DNA of 64,000 nt from DASUWK01 sp036378435 (GTDB lineage Bacteria > Chloroflexota > Dormibacteria > Dormibacterales > Dormibacteraceae): NCBI GenBank assembly GCA_036378435.1, contig DASUWK010000031.1, forward strand, positions 7,830-71,829. Direction: 5' to 3'. Shown piece by piece: positions 1-7,495 of the stretch; positions within the stretch are counted from its first letter, which is position 1; each line of letters begins with the position of its first letter. The position numbers and the translations under genes were made by a program. The notes under the pieces are model-generated. The model did not search any database and had not been told where the DNA came from. It saw only the letters and a list, made by a program, of their open reading frames with translations.

Positions 1-820
1 AAGCGTTAAGGCGAATCTCGTCGCTGGGAACTGTCCAATCGGCCGCGTCGTCACCCTGGAGAGCGGCCGATTGCTGCTTGTCTTCGGCACCAGACGTCAC
101 TCCGCCGCCCTGTTCCACCGAGCCTTTCAGCTCAACGGCCAGGTGCTTTTCGAAGGCCGCCCGCTCGCCTGCCCGCCGGTCGTCGAACTTCTCATCCTCC
201 CAGTCCTGGAAGAGCCGGCCCACCTCCTCGGCGGCACGGTCCTGGTGCGAGATCCGCCAGAGGAAGTCGAGAAAGCCTTCGCCGAAGCGCGGATCGCCGG
301 GGATCGCGGGCCCGCCCTGGTCCAGCATCTCCTCCCACCTAACCGCGATCGCGATCGCGCGGACACGGCCTGGTGACTCCCACCAGTACGAGGAATGCCG
401 GTGACGGTCACGGGCTTCGAAATGGGTACCGACCACGCCGTAGCGGGCGCGCAGCTTCTCCACGCCCAGCGCCAGCCAGCGCCACCACTGCTCTCGATCC
501 TCCGGTGAACGCCGGCTCGATTCCAGGCTCCAGACCGGAAGGCCGTCAATCTCGAGCGGGGCGGCCAGAAGCGAGTTCAGCCTGACCTCCAGATCTCGGA
601 TCCGGCGCCGCGCCTCGCCCAGCTCGCGAGCGCGCGCCGAAGCTTCGGCCTTCGCTCTCGCCAGCTCCTCCTGCTGCTCCGCCCCTGGCCCCGGGCGGCT
701 CTCCAGCAGCCTCTGCCGCAGCGCCGCGTCGAGGCTCTGCCCGCGCGCCGCGGCCTCGTTCGCCAGCCGCTCGCGGACATCGGCCGGCAGCGCTACCGAA
801 ACACGAACCTTGCCCTTCAT
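1..820 (-). CDS. Ribbon-helix-helix mobilization accessory protein, C-terminus beyond the window
   Basis: An open frame runs from ATG at 820-818 to the left edge without a stop (273 codons visible), so the gene is partial. Its start overlaps the relaxase stop as ATGA (817-820), implying coupled translation. Residues 1-40 (MKGKVRVSVALPADVRERL followed by an AAARGQSLDAALRQRLL-type helix pair) look like a MetJ/Arc/CopG DNA-binding domain. Residues about 47-85 are Glu/Arg/Ala-rich and likely coiled-coil. A Trp-rich region follows (EQWWRWLALG near 112, SYWWESPGR near 144), then a charged tail. I do not recognise the rest. RHH proteins next to relaxases commonly bind oriT and help relaxosome assembly; that role is inferred from position and fold. 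Confidence 0.75.
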   Translation of the reverse strand, partial: MKGKVRVSVALPADVRERLANEAAARGQSLDAALRQRLLESRPGPGAEQQEELARAKAEASARARELGEARRRIRDLEVRLNSLLAAPLEIDGLPVWSLESSRRSPEDREQWWRWLALGVEKLRARYGVVGTHFEARDRHRHSSYWWESPGRVRAIAIAVRWEEMLDQGGPAIPGDPRFGEGFLDFLWRISHQDRAAEEVGRLFQDWEDEKFDDRRAGERAAFEKHLAVELKGSVEQGGGVTSGAEDKQQSAALQGDDAADWTVPSDEIRLNA

Positions 821-3624
821 CGTTCGCGCTCCCGATCGCGCTCACGCTCCAGTTCGCGCCCTTTGCTCGCCTCTCGGGAGACCACAGACGCCGCAATCGA
901 CAGCTGGCGCTCCTTAAGTCTCTGCTGCTTTGGCGTGAGCGCCAGGGGCTGGCGCTGATCCAGCGCCGCCCTCCCGGCCGTCGACAGGGTCAGCTGTGCC
1001 GACACAGCCGAAGTCACATCGGGTTCTCCCTCCAAAAGGGCCGAGCCGCTGTTCACCACGAGATCAAACCTCTCCGCTCCGCGCGACATCTGCACGGTGG
1101 CGCTCTCTCTGCCGCTCTGCCAATCCACCACGCCGATGGCGTGCCTGACGGTCATGCCTTGCCCGGGCTGCACGTGGACTGCGTAGCCAGCCCGCAACCC
1201 GCACTCCCGCTCACCGCCGCCTTCCGCCTCGCGGAAGAAGCGCCCCGGCTCGACGACCACGCTGCGTGGCCGGCGCTCGTCGGTCAGCACCCGCACGCGC
1301 CCACGGCGGGCGTCCACCGCGACCACCCGGCCGCTGGTGCCGTTGACCACCCGCTCCCCACCCGGCTGCCGGTGGTGAGCGCGGAAGACGACGAGGTCGC
1401 CCTCATGGACGGCCATGCCTCGACCGGGTAAGTCCACGGCCTCTGGCCCCAGTTCCCCGCGTTCTCGCCGTGCCGCTTGGACCAGACGGTTGAGGCGATC
1501 AGTCTCACGGTTGGAGGAGGCGACGACGATCTTCACCTCCTCCGCTCCGAGGCCCCTCTCGCGCGACTGGCGCCAGAGCTCCACGGCCTGGTCTCGCGCC
1601 CCTGCCGCCGAGTCCCACCATTGCAGGGCGCCGTGACGCTCCAGGATCTTGAGCGCTCGTTCCGAGCGGCCCTCGCCCTGTTCGCGTACGGCTTCGGCCA
1701 GCCAGGGCTCGCGGTAGCGCACCATCGAAGTCAGCCGCGCGTGAGGAACGTTCGCCTGAGCCAGCGCGAAGAGCCCGCCGGCGCTGATCGAGCCCAGCTG
1801 CTTGTCGTCGCCGAGCTGCACCAGCTTGGCTCCCGCCTCGGCCCGCGCCCGCTCCAGCCGCGCCAGCAGGGCGGTGTCGACCATGGTCGCCTCGTCCAGC
1901 AGCAACACCGAGCGCCGGTCCAGCTTCAATTCCCCGCGGTCGACCTGACTCAACAGCATGTGCACGCTCATGGAGAGGTCGACGCCCAGCGGCTCCAGCC
2001 GCCGGGCGATGGCGTTGGCGTGGGCGATCCCGATCACCTGGTGGTCGCCCAGTTGCCAGGCTCGGATCGCCACTTCCGCCGCCACACCCTTGCCGGTGCC
2101 GGCGTCACCGGTTATGGCCACCACCGCGCCTGGCGAGGTCATCACTTCGATCGCACGTTGCTGGTCATCCGTCAGTTGGATGCCGCGGCGCGACTCGACC
2201 TCGCTGCGGGCCCTGGCCAGGGCAGCAGCGTCGACCACGCCGACCTCCAGCTTGCGACCGGCACGCCAGCCGTCGAGCACCTTGCTCTCGACCGCGATCT
2301 GGGCCGGCGTCGCGTAGCGCCCGTTCACCAGCTTCACCAGCCGGCCTTCCTCCAGAAGACCAGCCAGAACCTGCTCGGTGAGCGGCGCGACCTCTCGGGC
2401 CCGCAGGTCACCCTGGGCCAGGTGGGCGGCGGCGACGCCCAGCTCCTGCTCCCCGGCGCTGGCCAGGCGGACCGCGGCGTCGAGCCGCTCACCGTCCTCG
2501 AGCAGACCGGCCTCCCGGATCAACTCCCGCCTCAGACGCTCCTTGGTGACCTCGCGGCCACCCGGCCGGTGCTCTGAGTGACGGAGCGCGTCGACGAACT
2601 CGGCCGAAACGCCGTCCCGCTCTCGCCAATGCCGGTGCAGGTCGGCGTGAAGTGGGATCTCCGCCTTGCTGCCCCGGGTAGTACGCCCGAGCGGCCGCTT
2701 CGCCACCGGGTCGAGCTGGAAACGCTCGATCTCCTTCAATCGGGTCGCGGCCGGCTCCCTGCCCGCCTGCCGGCACACCTCCAGGTAGTCGCGCCGCATC
2801 GAGGCCCGGACGACGGCGCCTGCCCTCTCCGCCGCCGCCTCGATGTCGCGGCGGCGCTTGCTGTTGCGCTCGATGAGCTCCGGTGAGTTGCCCTCCAGCT
2901 CCCAGCCGCCGCGTTCTGTGCTCCGAATCCCGAAGCCCAGCTCCCGCAGTCGGTAGGCGAACTCGCCCATGACCAGGGCGTTGATGCGGGCGCGGTTGCG
3001 CATCACGTGGTAGTTGGTGATCGCCGACCAGCGCCCGTCGTCGCGCTGCCCGACCAGCACCAGGTGGTGGGCGTGGAGCTGGGGGTCGGGCTCGTGCTGG
3101 CCCTGGGCCAGGCGCGCGGTGTGATGCACGAACTGCGCCACCACGAGGCCGCCGGGCATCCCGACCTGGCGACCATCCTCGTACCCCCGCAGCAGGGGCA
3201 GCTTCTGCAGCTCCTCGACCCCGACCGCGCAGGCTGCTCGGAAGGCGGCCTCGATCTGCTGTCTGACCTGCGGCGTGGCGTAGGCCCAGGCCAGGCTCGC
3301 CGACTTGGGCGGCGCCCAGTGCACGTCGTGGGCCACGATCGCGGTCCCCGTCCGCGCGGGCTGGCGGACCCGGGCGCCGGTAGCCGGGTTCCGGCCCTCC
3401 ATCAGCGCCAGCAGCTGTTCCTCGCGGATTCGCGAACCTGGTGCCAGGCCCAGCTCGCGCAGCGCCCTCTCATTGCCCAGCCAGGTGCCGGGCGGCTCTC
3501 CGCGCCGGCCCTCGCGGTCGAGGTAGTAGTCGCCGCGCTCCTGGCGCTCGCCGGCGAAGTAGCGGGCCGCGCCCGCCGCATCGCCGGCCTTGATGGCGTG
3601 GACGACTCCCTCCGACTGGGCCAT
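817..3624 (-). CDS. MobF-family (TrwC/TraA-like) conjugative relaxase with helicase domain
   Basis: A 935-residue protein that should nick DNA at oriT, bind the 5' end covalently through a tyrosine and unwind the strand for transfer. The N-terminal TrwC domain shows a GDYYLDREGR tyrosine region near residue 32, the DVHWAPPKSASLAWAY segment typical of the family, and the metal-binding histidines in PQLHAHHLVLV near 180-190. A RecD-like helicase follows, with Walker A GDAGTGKG near residue 505-512 and Walker B VLLLDEATMVD near 575. The C-terminus is highly charged. The start is preceded by AGGAAGAGGTGGG at good spacing. It is the first gene of a two-gene unit with the RHH protein downstream. 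No frameshift or lost motif is seen, so it is probably active. Confidence 0.93.
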   Translation of the reverse strand: MAQSEGVVHAIKAGDAAGAARYFAGERQERGDYYLDREGRRGEPPGTWLGNERALRELGLAPGSRIREEQLLALMEGRNPATGARVRQPARTGTAIVAHDVHWAPPKSASLAWAYATPQVRQQIEAAFRAACAVGVEELQKLPLLRGYEDGRQVGMPGGLVVAQFVHHTARLAQGQHEPDPQLHAHHLVLVGQRDDGRWSAITNYHVMRNRARINALVMGEFAYRLRELGFGIRSTERGGWELEGNSPELIERNSKRRRDIEAAAERAGAVVRASMRRDYLEVCRQAGREPAATRLKEIERFQLDPVAKRPLGRTTRGSKAEIPLHADLHRHWRERDGVSAEFVDALRHSEHRPGGREVTKERLRRELIREAGLLEDGERLDAAVRLASAGEQELGVAAAHLAQGDLRAREVAPLTEQVLAGLLEEGRLVKLVNGRYATPAQIAVESKVLDGWRAGRKLEVGVVDAAALARARSEVESRRGIQLTDDQQRAIEVMTSPGAVVAITGDAGTGKGVAAEVAIRAWQLGDHQVIGIAHANAIARRLEPLGVDLSMSVHMLLSQVDRGELKLDRRSVLLLDEATMVDTALLARLERARAEAGAKLVQLGDDKQLGSISAGGLFALAQANVPHARLTSMVRYREPWLAEAVREQGEGRSERALKILERHGALQWWDSAAGARDQAVELWRQSRERGLGAEEVKIVVASSNRETDRLNRLVQAARRERGELGPEAVDLPGRGMAVHEGDLVVFRAHHRQPGGERVVNGTSGRVVAVDARRGRVRVLTDERRPRSVVVEPGRFFREAEGGGERECGLRAGYAVHVQPGQGMTVRHAIGVVDWQSGRESATVQMSRGAERFDLVVNSGSALLEGEPDVTSAVSAQLTLSTAGRAALDQRQPLALTPKQQRLKERQLSIAASVVSREASKGRELERERDRERER

Positions 3625-3635
3625 CAGCCCACCTC

Positions 3636-3691
3636 TTCCTGCTTCAGCAGGAATGATGTGTGCCCGTAAGGCAAGACCTCTGTAGCGAGGT
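3636..3691. repeat. Inverted repeats upstream of the relaxase; oriT or operator candidate
   Basis: The 88-bp gap between the relaxase start and the XRE stop holds a perfect 8-bp inverted repeat with a 2-nt loop, TTCCTGCT/AGCAGGAA (3636-3653), and a second stem ACCTC/GAGGT (3676-3691). Relaxase genes are often preceded by oriT inverted repeats, and the gap also has to end the XRE transcript. Either role is possible; no nic consensus was recognised. Confidence 0.4.
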
Positions 3692-3712
3692 TTGATGCAG
3701 ACCCCGGAGGTA

Positions 3713-3940
3713 TCACTCGCCCTCCCTGGCCGCCGTCACCAGGTCCTCCAGCTCCGGCAGCGGCTGCTGCCCGGAGAGGGCGCGGGCCAACTGCAGCAGC
3801 GTCCGCCGCCGCACGCCGTGCCCGGCCAGCGCCCGCGACACCGTGGCTTCGCTGATCCCCGCCCTGCGCGCCAGTTGGCGCTGGTCCCAGCCCCTGATCG
3901 CCGCCTGCAGCCGCAGCTGCTCCGAGCGCAGCCGAATCAC
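3713..3940 (-). CDS. XRE-family helix-turn-helix regulator
   Basis: A 75-residue protein consisting almost entirely of one XRE/Cro-type HTH: QLARRAGISEATVSRALAG (residues about 22-40) is a clear recognition-helix pair. Such small proteins usually repress the transfer or integrase genes of the element. It starts with GTG at 3940, overlapping the stop of a nine-codon reading frame (3938-3967) that has a much better ribosome-binding site, so translation may be coupled. It lies upstream of the relaxase on the same strand and divergent from the excisionase-like gene; the spacer between them carries an inverted repeat (3984-4014) that could be its operator. Role and operator are inferred. Confidence 0.75.
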   Translation of the reverse strand: MIRLRSEQLRLQAAIRGWDQRQLARRAGISEATVSRALAGHGVRRRTLLQLARALSGQQPLPELEDLVTAAREGE

Positions 3941-3967
3941 CCTCGACCCTCGTGGGTCTCCTTCATG
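3938..3967 (-). CDS. Nine-codon leader peptide candidate
   Basis: ATG at 3967 follows GGGAGGT at ideal spacing, a much stronger ribosome-binding site than that of the XRE gene. The frame encodes MKETHEGRG and stops in a TGA that overlaps the XRE GTG start as GTGA. It is either a coupling leader that brings ribosomes to the XRE start or a chance short frame. Confidence 0.35.
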
Positions 3968-3983
3968 GACACACCTCCCGCCG

Positions 3984-4014
3984 AGTAGTAGGAGCGCGTC
4001 ACCCCTCCACTACT
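3984..4014. promoter_or_regulatory. Inverted repeat in the divergent XRE/HTH spacer; probable operator
   Basis: AGTAGTAGGAG (3984-3994) and CTCCACTACT (4005-4014) form near-perfect arms around a 10-bp centre. The site lies between the start of the XRE gene and that of the divergent HTH gene, where a repressor would control both promoters. No convincing sigma-70 hexamers were identified next to it. Confidence 0.45.
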
Positions 4015-4095
4015 TACTATCTGTCGATCTTGAGGTCCGCCCAGCTTGAATCTGGCGCACAAAGGCGCAAGCGGAAGGTCGATCTCTCGGGCTAC

Positions 4096-4845
4096 GTGAA
4101 ACTCAGCGAGGCAGCCGCGCAGCTGGGCTGTCACATCGAAACGCTGCGCCTGCGCGTGCGCCGCGGCGAGCTGCCGGCTCGGCGCGGCCCCCACGGCACC
4201 TACTACATCGCCAACAGCGTCTTGGTCGGCCTTGCGCCGCCGCTAAGGCCTGGCCGTCGAGAGCTCGACCTCGACCTCCTGGAGTGGACCTGGGACGGGC
4301 TCGCGCAGCGCGCGGAGGATCTCGGCGCCGGCGATCACGAGCTGGAGCTGATCGACCGCATCCGCTGGCAACCAGAACTCTCGCCCGAGCTGCATCGGCT
4401 TCTCACCGTCCAGCGCCTGCGCCTGGCCGGCGTGAGCTCAGGTCAGATTGCTGGCCTCGTCGGCGTCAGCGACCGCCAGGTCCGGCGACTGAGCCGCAGG
4501 CGCCTGGTCGATGCCCTTGAGGACGCCGGCGAGCGCCTGCGGCGACGGGCTCAGGTGGCCGAGCTCACCCGCGCCCGACGCCTCGTGCGCGAGCTCGAGC
4601 GGCGCCTCGAGGAGGCCGGACTCGCCTCCCATCGCCGCCGCCGGCGACGGGGCGACTGGGGCACCCCACCGGGCGGCCGGGTGCGCGCCTTCCGGGTCTG
4701 GAAGATCGATGCCGAGATGGCGCGCCACCTGCGCGCGGTTGGCGTCAGCGATGAGCAGATGGAGGCGATCAGGCTGGTGGGGATCGGCGCCGACGAGGTA
4801 AACGCGTTACTGCTTGCCGGGCTTCGGCAAGGTCCCGGCGACTAA
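4096..4845 (+). CDS. Excisionase-like HTH protein with second HTH and coiled coil
   Basis: About 249 residues from GTG 4096. YVKLSEAAAQLGCHIETLRL (near the start) is a MerR/excisionase-type HTH with the usual wing GELPARRGPHGTYYI. A second HTH, QIAGLVGVSDRQVRRLSRR, sits near residue 120-140, followed by an Arg/Glu-rich coiled coil and an RRRRRR patch near 180. The frame stays open back to 3952, but that extension would cross the divergent promoter region and its inverted repeat, so a later start is preferred; TTG 4030 is an alternative and neither has a strong ribosome-binding site. Convergent with the integrase (3-bp gap). Likely recombination directionality factor or regulator of the element; the exact role is inferred. 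Confidence 0.65.
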   Translation: MKLSEAAAQLGCHIETLRLRVRRGELPARRGPHGTYYIANSVLVGLAPPLRPGRRELDLDLLEWTWDGLAQRAEDLGAGDHELELIDRIRWQPELSPELHRLLTVQRLRLAGVSSGQIAGLVGVSDRQVRRLSRRRLVDALEDAGERLRRRAQVAELTRARRLVRELERRLEEAGLASHRRRRRRGDWGTPPGGRVRAFRVWKIDAEMARHLRAVGVSDEQMEAIRLVGIGADEVNALLLAGLRQGPGD

Positions 4846-4848
4846 AGC

Positions 4849-5772
4849 CTAGTTCTGCTCCTCCGCCGCGAGGGACTTGACCATTGCATCGTAAGCGTCA
4901 GTCGGGCTCAGGTGGCTGTAGACCTTGTCGATCATCGTGATCGTCTTGTGACCCACCATCCCCTTGAGGATCATCGGCGTTGTGCCTCGCCGCAGCTGCC
5001 AGGTGATGAAGCTGTGGCGGAACAGGTGTGGGTGAACGCGCCTTCCCACTTCCGCTGCCTCTCCTAGCTCACGGATGATCTGCTGAACTCCCGATTCCGT
5101 CAGCGGTGCTAGGTCACTGCCCGGCCGGCGCCGCCGCGTGAGGAACATGCGATCCGTCGCCACACGCTTCGGTCGGGTTTCCTGGATATAGCGCCGGAGC
5201 CGGCGGTATAGATGCGGGATCGGGACCTTGCGTTCAAGGGTCTTGCCTCGAACCTTGAGGTACTGGTGCTCGCTCTGCTCTTCTAGGTCGGATACCCGGA
5301 GTGCGACTAACTCCCCCACCCTGATGCCGGTGTCCGCCAGCAGCCGAACGATCAGCTTGTCGCGCTCCAGCTCCGCCGCGTTCTCGATGCGTTGAATCTC
5401 TTCCCGCGACAAGGTATCCAGCAGCGGGCGATCATCCCGCAGGAGCTTGGTCGGCCTCAGGCCATCCATCTGATGCTCGCTGCGCGCCCAGTTCAGAGCG
5501 ACGTTGACTGAGCGCAGGTAGCTGTTGATGGTGGGCCGGCTCAAGGGCTTGCCGCTCTTGGCGCCGTCGGTGAGTAGCTGGTCGGTGAACCGGTCGAGCG
5601 CCTGCCTATCAAGTTGCGAAAGCTCCCCGATCCCAACGCGGTGGCAGTACGGCAGAAATACCTGCTCCAGCGGATACCGGTATTCCCGGACGGTCTTCCG
5701 TGACAGGTCGCCTCGTCGAACCTGGGCCTCCTTCGCCTCCAAAAACAGCGCCACCAGATCCTCTACGCGCAC
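4849..5772 (-). CDS. Tyrosine site-specific recombinase (integrase)
   Basis: A 307-residue XerC/D-like integrase of normal length. The N-terminal SAM-like core-binding domain covers residues 1-105 (DLVALFLEAKE, TINSYLRSVNVALNWA). The catalytic domain keeps its residues: Arg in TGIRVGELVALR (near 150), Lys in VRGKTLERKVPIP, His-x-x-Arg in HLFRHSF (near 249), His in GMVGHKTI and the nucleophilic Tyr in VYSHLSP (near 288). It starts with GTG at 5772, 124 bp from the 3' end of a tRNA gene, and the spacer holds two inverted repeats. It should integrate and excise the element at that tRNA. It resembles chromosomal XerD, but the context (relaxase, HTH proteins, tRNA) favours a mobile-element integrase. 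Confidence 0.92.
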   Translation of the reverse strand: MRVEDLVALFLEAKEAQVRRGDLSRKTVREYRYPLEQVFLPYCHRVGIGELSQLDRQALDRFTDQLLTDGAKSGKPLSRPTINSYLRSVNVALNWARSEHQMDGLRPTKLLRDDRPLLDTLSREEIQRIENAAELERDKLIVRLLADTGIRVGELVALRVSDLEEQSEHQYLKVRGKTLERKVPIPHLYRRLRRYIQETRPKRVATDRMFLTRRRRPGSDLAPLTESGVQQIIRELGEAAEVGRRVHPHLFRHSFITWQLRRGTTPMILKGMVGHKTITMIDKVYSHLSPTDAYDAMVKSLAAEEQN

Positions 5773-5778
5773 AGTGGA

Positions 5779-5826
5779 GGCAGACTAGCACCAAATCGCC
5801 TCCGTTGGAGCGTTAGATAGTCTGCC
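5779..5826. repeat. Inverted repeat upstream of the integrase
   Basis: GGCAGACTA (5779-5787) and TAGTCTGCC (5818-5826) are perfect 9-bp arms. A smaller nested palindrome (CGC-TCC/GGA-CG) lies between them. The position between int and the tRNA attachment site fits an integrase/excisionase arm site or an int operator. Confidence 0.5.
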
Positions 5827-5854
5827 GCGCAAGCCTGGTTTAGAGCGGCCGAAT

Positions 5855-5884
5855 TTCGTATCCAGCTGGGGTTTTGAATACGAA
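5855..5884. repeat. Second inverted repeat between int and the tRNA
   Basis: TTCGTAT (5855-5861) and ATACGAA (5878-5884) are perfect 7-bp arms 16 bp apart, ending 12 bp from the tRNA 3' end. It may form part of the attachment region. Confidence 0.4.
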
Positions 5885-5896
5885 CAGGTGTTGATG

Positions 5897-5971
5897 TGGG
5901 CCCGGCTGGCTTCGAACCAGCGACCAGCCGATTATGAGTCGGCCGCTCTGACCAGGCTGAGCTACGGGCCC
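5897..5971 (-). tRNA. tRNA with CAU anticodon (Ile2 or elongator Met), probable attB
   Basis: Read on the minus strand, the 75-nt gene folds fully: acceptor GGGCCCG/CGGGCCC, D arm GCTC...GAGC, anticodon arm GCCGA-CTCATAA-TCGGC, and T arm GCTGG-TTCGAAG-CCAGC. The anticodon is CAU. The paired first base argues against initiator tRNA. The anticodon-loop flank and T arm resemble the lysidine-modified isoleucine tRNA, but elongator methionine cannot be excluded. CCA is not encoded. The 3' half faces the integrase gene, as expected of an attachment site whose tRNA is restored on insertion. Confidence 0.93.
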
Positions 5972-5983
5972 GGAACCTGAGAC

Positions 5984-5989
5984 GATACT
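5984..5989 (+). promoter_or_regulatory. Extended -10-like box giving a leaderless MBL transcript
   Basis: GATACT ends six bases before the ATG at 5996, which would put transcription start on the start codon. No clear -35 is present and no ribosome-binding site precedes the ATG. Part of a recurring pattern in this window. Confidence 0.4.
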
Positions 5990-5995
5990 CGACCG

Positions 5996-6652
5996 ATGCG
6001 CGAGGTGGCGCCGGGGGTGTGGCAGCTCACCACCGCCGTTCCCAACCTGATCAACTGCTACCTGGCCGGCGACGTTCTGATCGACGCGGGTTCGCGGCGG
6101 ATGGCGGGCGGCATGCTGCGGCAGCTGCGCGGCAGAACCGTGCGCGAGGTGGCCCTGACCCACACCCATCCCGACCACCAGGGCGGCGCCCACGAGATCT
6201 GCTCAACGCTGGGCGTGCCTCTGGCCTGCCCCGCCGGTGAGGTCGGGCGCATGGAGGGCCGCGAGGTACTGCCTGCCGCGAGCTGGTACGCGAAGCTGGT
6301 GAAGGCCACCTTCGCCGGACCCCCGCACCCGGTCGGCCGGCCTCTCGCCGAGGGCGACATGGCCGGCGGCTTCGCGGTCTACTCGACACCGGGCCACAGC
6401 GCCGACCACGTCGTGTTCTTTCGCGAGAGCGATGGGGTGGCGATCGTCGGTGACGCCGTCGACGGCCTGAACATCCTGACCGGCCTCCCGGGCCTCAACC
6501 GGCCGCCCGACCTGGTGAACGAGGTGCCATCGCTCGTGAACGACGCCATCCGCAAGGTCGCCGAGCTGCGGCCACGCGTCGTGTGCTTCGGCCACGGTCC
6601 GGTGCTCACCCGGCCGGAGCGCTTTCAGGCCTTCGCGGCTCTCCTGCCCTAG
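5996..6652 (+). CDS. Metallo-beta-lactamase-fold hydrolase
   Basis: A 218-residue MBL-fold enzyme. The metal-binding motif THTHPDHQGG lies at residues about 55-64, a later ligand His in STPGHSADHV near 137, the bridging Asp in IVGDAVD near 155 and the final His in CFGHGP near 200. This pattern fits glyoxalase-II/hydroxyacyl-glutathione-hydrolase-like or general MBL hydrolases; the substrate cannot be told. Cytoplasmic, no signal peptide. It is convergent with the LigB-like gene with a 4-bp overlap (6649-6652). The gene begins 25 bp after the 5' end of the tRNA, on the opposite strand, and appears leaderless. Confidence 0.85.
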   Translation: MREVAPGVWQLTTAVPNLINCYLAGDVLIDAGSRRMAGGMLRQLRGRTVREVALTHTHPDHQGGAHEICSTLGVPLACPAGEVGRMEGREVLPAASWYAKLVKATFAGPPHPVGRPLAEGDMAGGFAVYSTPGHSADHVVFFRESDGVAIVGDAVDGLNILTGLPGLNRPPDLVNEVPSLVNDAIRKVAELRPRVVCFGHGPVLTRPERFQAFAALLP

Positions 6653-7491
6653 GCGGGCTGAAACGCGGCGCAGAGCATGCCGAAGTAGGTGGGCGCCTCG
6701 TATGAGATCAGGTCCGCCCGCCAGGCCCCGCCGGCCTCGGCGAGCGAGCCGTGCAGCATGAGCATCTGCCACCATGAGTCGGCTTTGGCGGCGGCCACGA
6801 AAGCGGGGTCGAGGCTCAGTAGCCGGTCGAGCCGGCCGGCGCTGACGATGTCGACCACCTGCTGGTCGAAGGGGGCAGAGTCGGCGGAGTAGCCGTAAGG
6901 CCCGTCGGCCCGATGGCCGTGGCCGTGGTCCGCCGACGCGATCACCGCCACCCGGCGATCCAAGCGACCGACGGCCCGCGTCACCGCCGCCCCCGCCAGG
7001 ACGTGCTGCTGCGCGGTGAGCTCGCGCGCCGGCGCGATCACGACCACCGGCGGCTGCGGCTCGGCGCGGCCGCCCAGGTACCAGAGCGGGATCAGCGTCG
7101 CCCAATCCATCGGCATCACCGCCTGGACGAGGTCGTTCCCCCCGTAGCTGACCGCCGCCGCGGGTAAGCCGGCCTCGCGCAGCTCCTCCCGCACCGCGGT
7201 GGCCAGCTCTGAGTCGCAGGCCACCGATAGCCTGACGTGGCCCAAGCCCTCTTCCCAGCTGGCTAGCGAGCCCTCCATGCGGGCGGCGGAGATGACCGCC
7301 AACGTGCCCTCGACATGAACGTTGTGGGGCGTGTAGAGCACGACCGCTTCGGGACGGGCGTCGTCGAAGCGCCTGCCGAGCTCGCGCATGCCCCGCTGCG
7401 TCGCCGCCGCCAGGTGCTGCTCGTCGGGCTCGCAGGCTTCGGGGATCGCGAGGCTGCCGTGCGGCGCGATCGCTCCAAAGACGACCGGCAC
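6649..7491 (-). CDS. LigB-type class III extradiol dioxygenase domain protein
   Basis: A 280-residue protein of the LigB/MEMO structural family. Histidines expected of the fold appear in AIAPHGSLAIP (residue about 11), YTPHNVHVEG (about 56), and ASADHGHGHRADG (about 186-192), followed by a C-terminal region with WWQMLMLHGSL. Class III extradiol enzymes use Fe(II) to cleave catecholic rings; related proteins have other or unknown functions. Stop and start spacing (4 bp after the URO-D gene) suggests a two-gene operon with the URO-D-like gene, which hints at a methyl-transfer or aromatic/corrinoid-linked reaction. The specific activity is not decidable. Confidence 0.75.
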   Translation of the reverse strand: MPVVFGAIAPHGSLAIPEACEPDEQHLAAATQRGMRELGRRFDDARPEAVVLYTPHNVHVEGTLAVISAARMEGSLASWEEGLGHVRLSVACDSELATAVREELREAGLPAAAVSYGGNDLVQAVMPMDWATLIPLWYLGGRAEPQPPVVVIAPARELTAQQHVLAGAAVTRAVGRLDRRVAVIASADHGHGHRADGPYGYSADSAPFDQQVVDIVSAGRLDRLLSLDPAFVAAAKADSWWQMLMLHGSLAEAGGAWRADLISYEAPTYFGMLCAAFQPA

Positions 7492-7495
7492 GGCT

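Larger units (their letters stand above)
1..5896. mobile_element. Right end of an integrated mobilizable element (IME/ICE-like)
   Basis: The segment combines a MobF relaxase-helicase, a ribbon-helix-helix accessory protein, an XRE regulator, an excisionase-like HTH protein and a tyrosine integrase. The integrase gene lies immediately next to the 3' end of a CAU-anticodon tRNA gene (5897-5971), the standard arrangement for elements that insert into tRNA genes and rebuild the 3' end. The genes beyond the tRNA are housekeeping or metabolic. No conjugation coupling protein or type IV secretion gene is visible, so the part seen supports a mobilizable element; the left part lies outside the window. 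The boundary at the tRNA is inferred, because the second att copy cannot be seen here. Confidence 0.75.
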
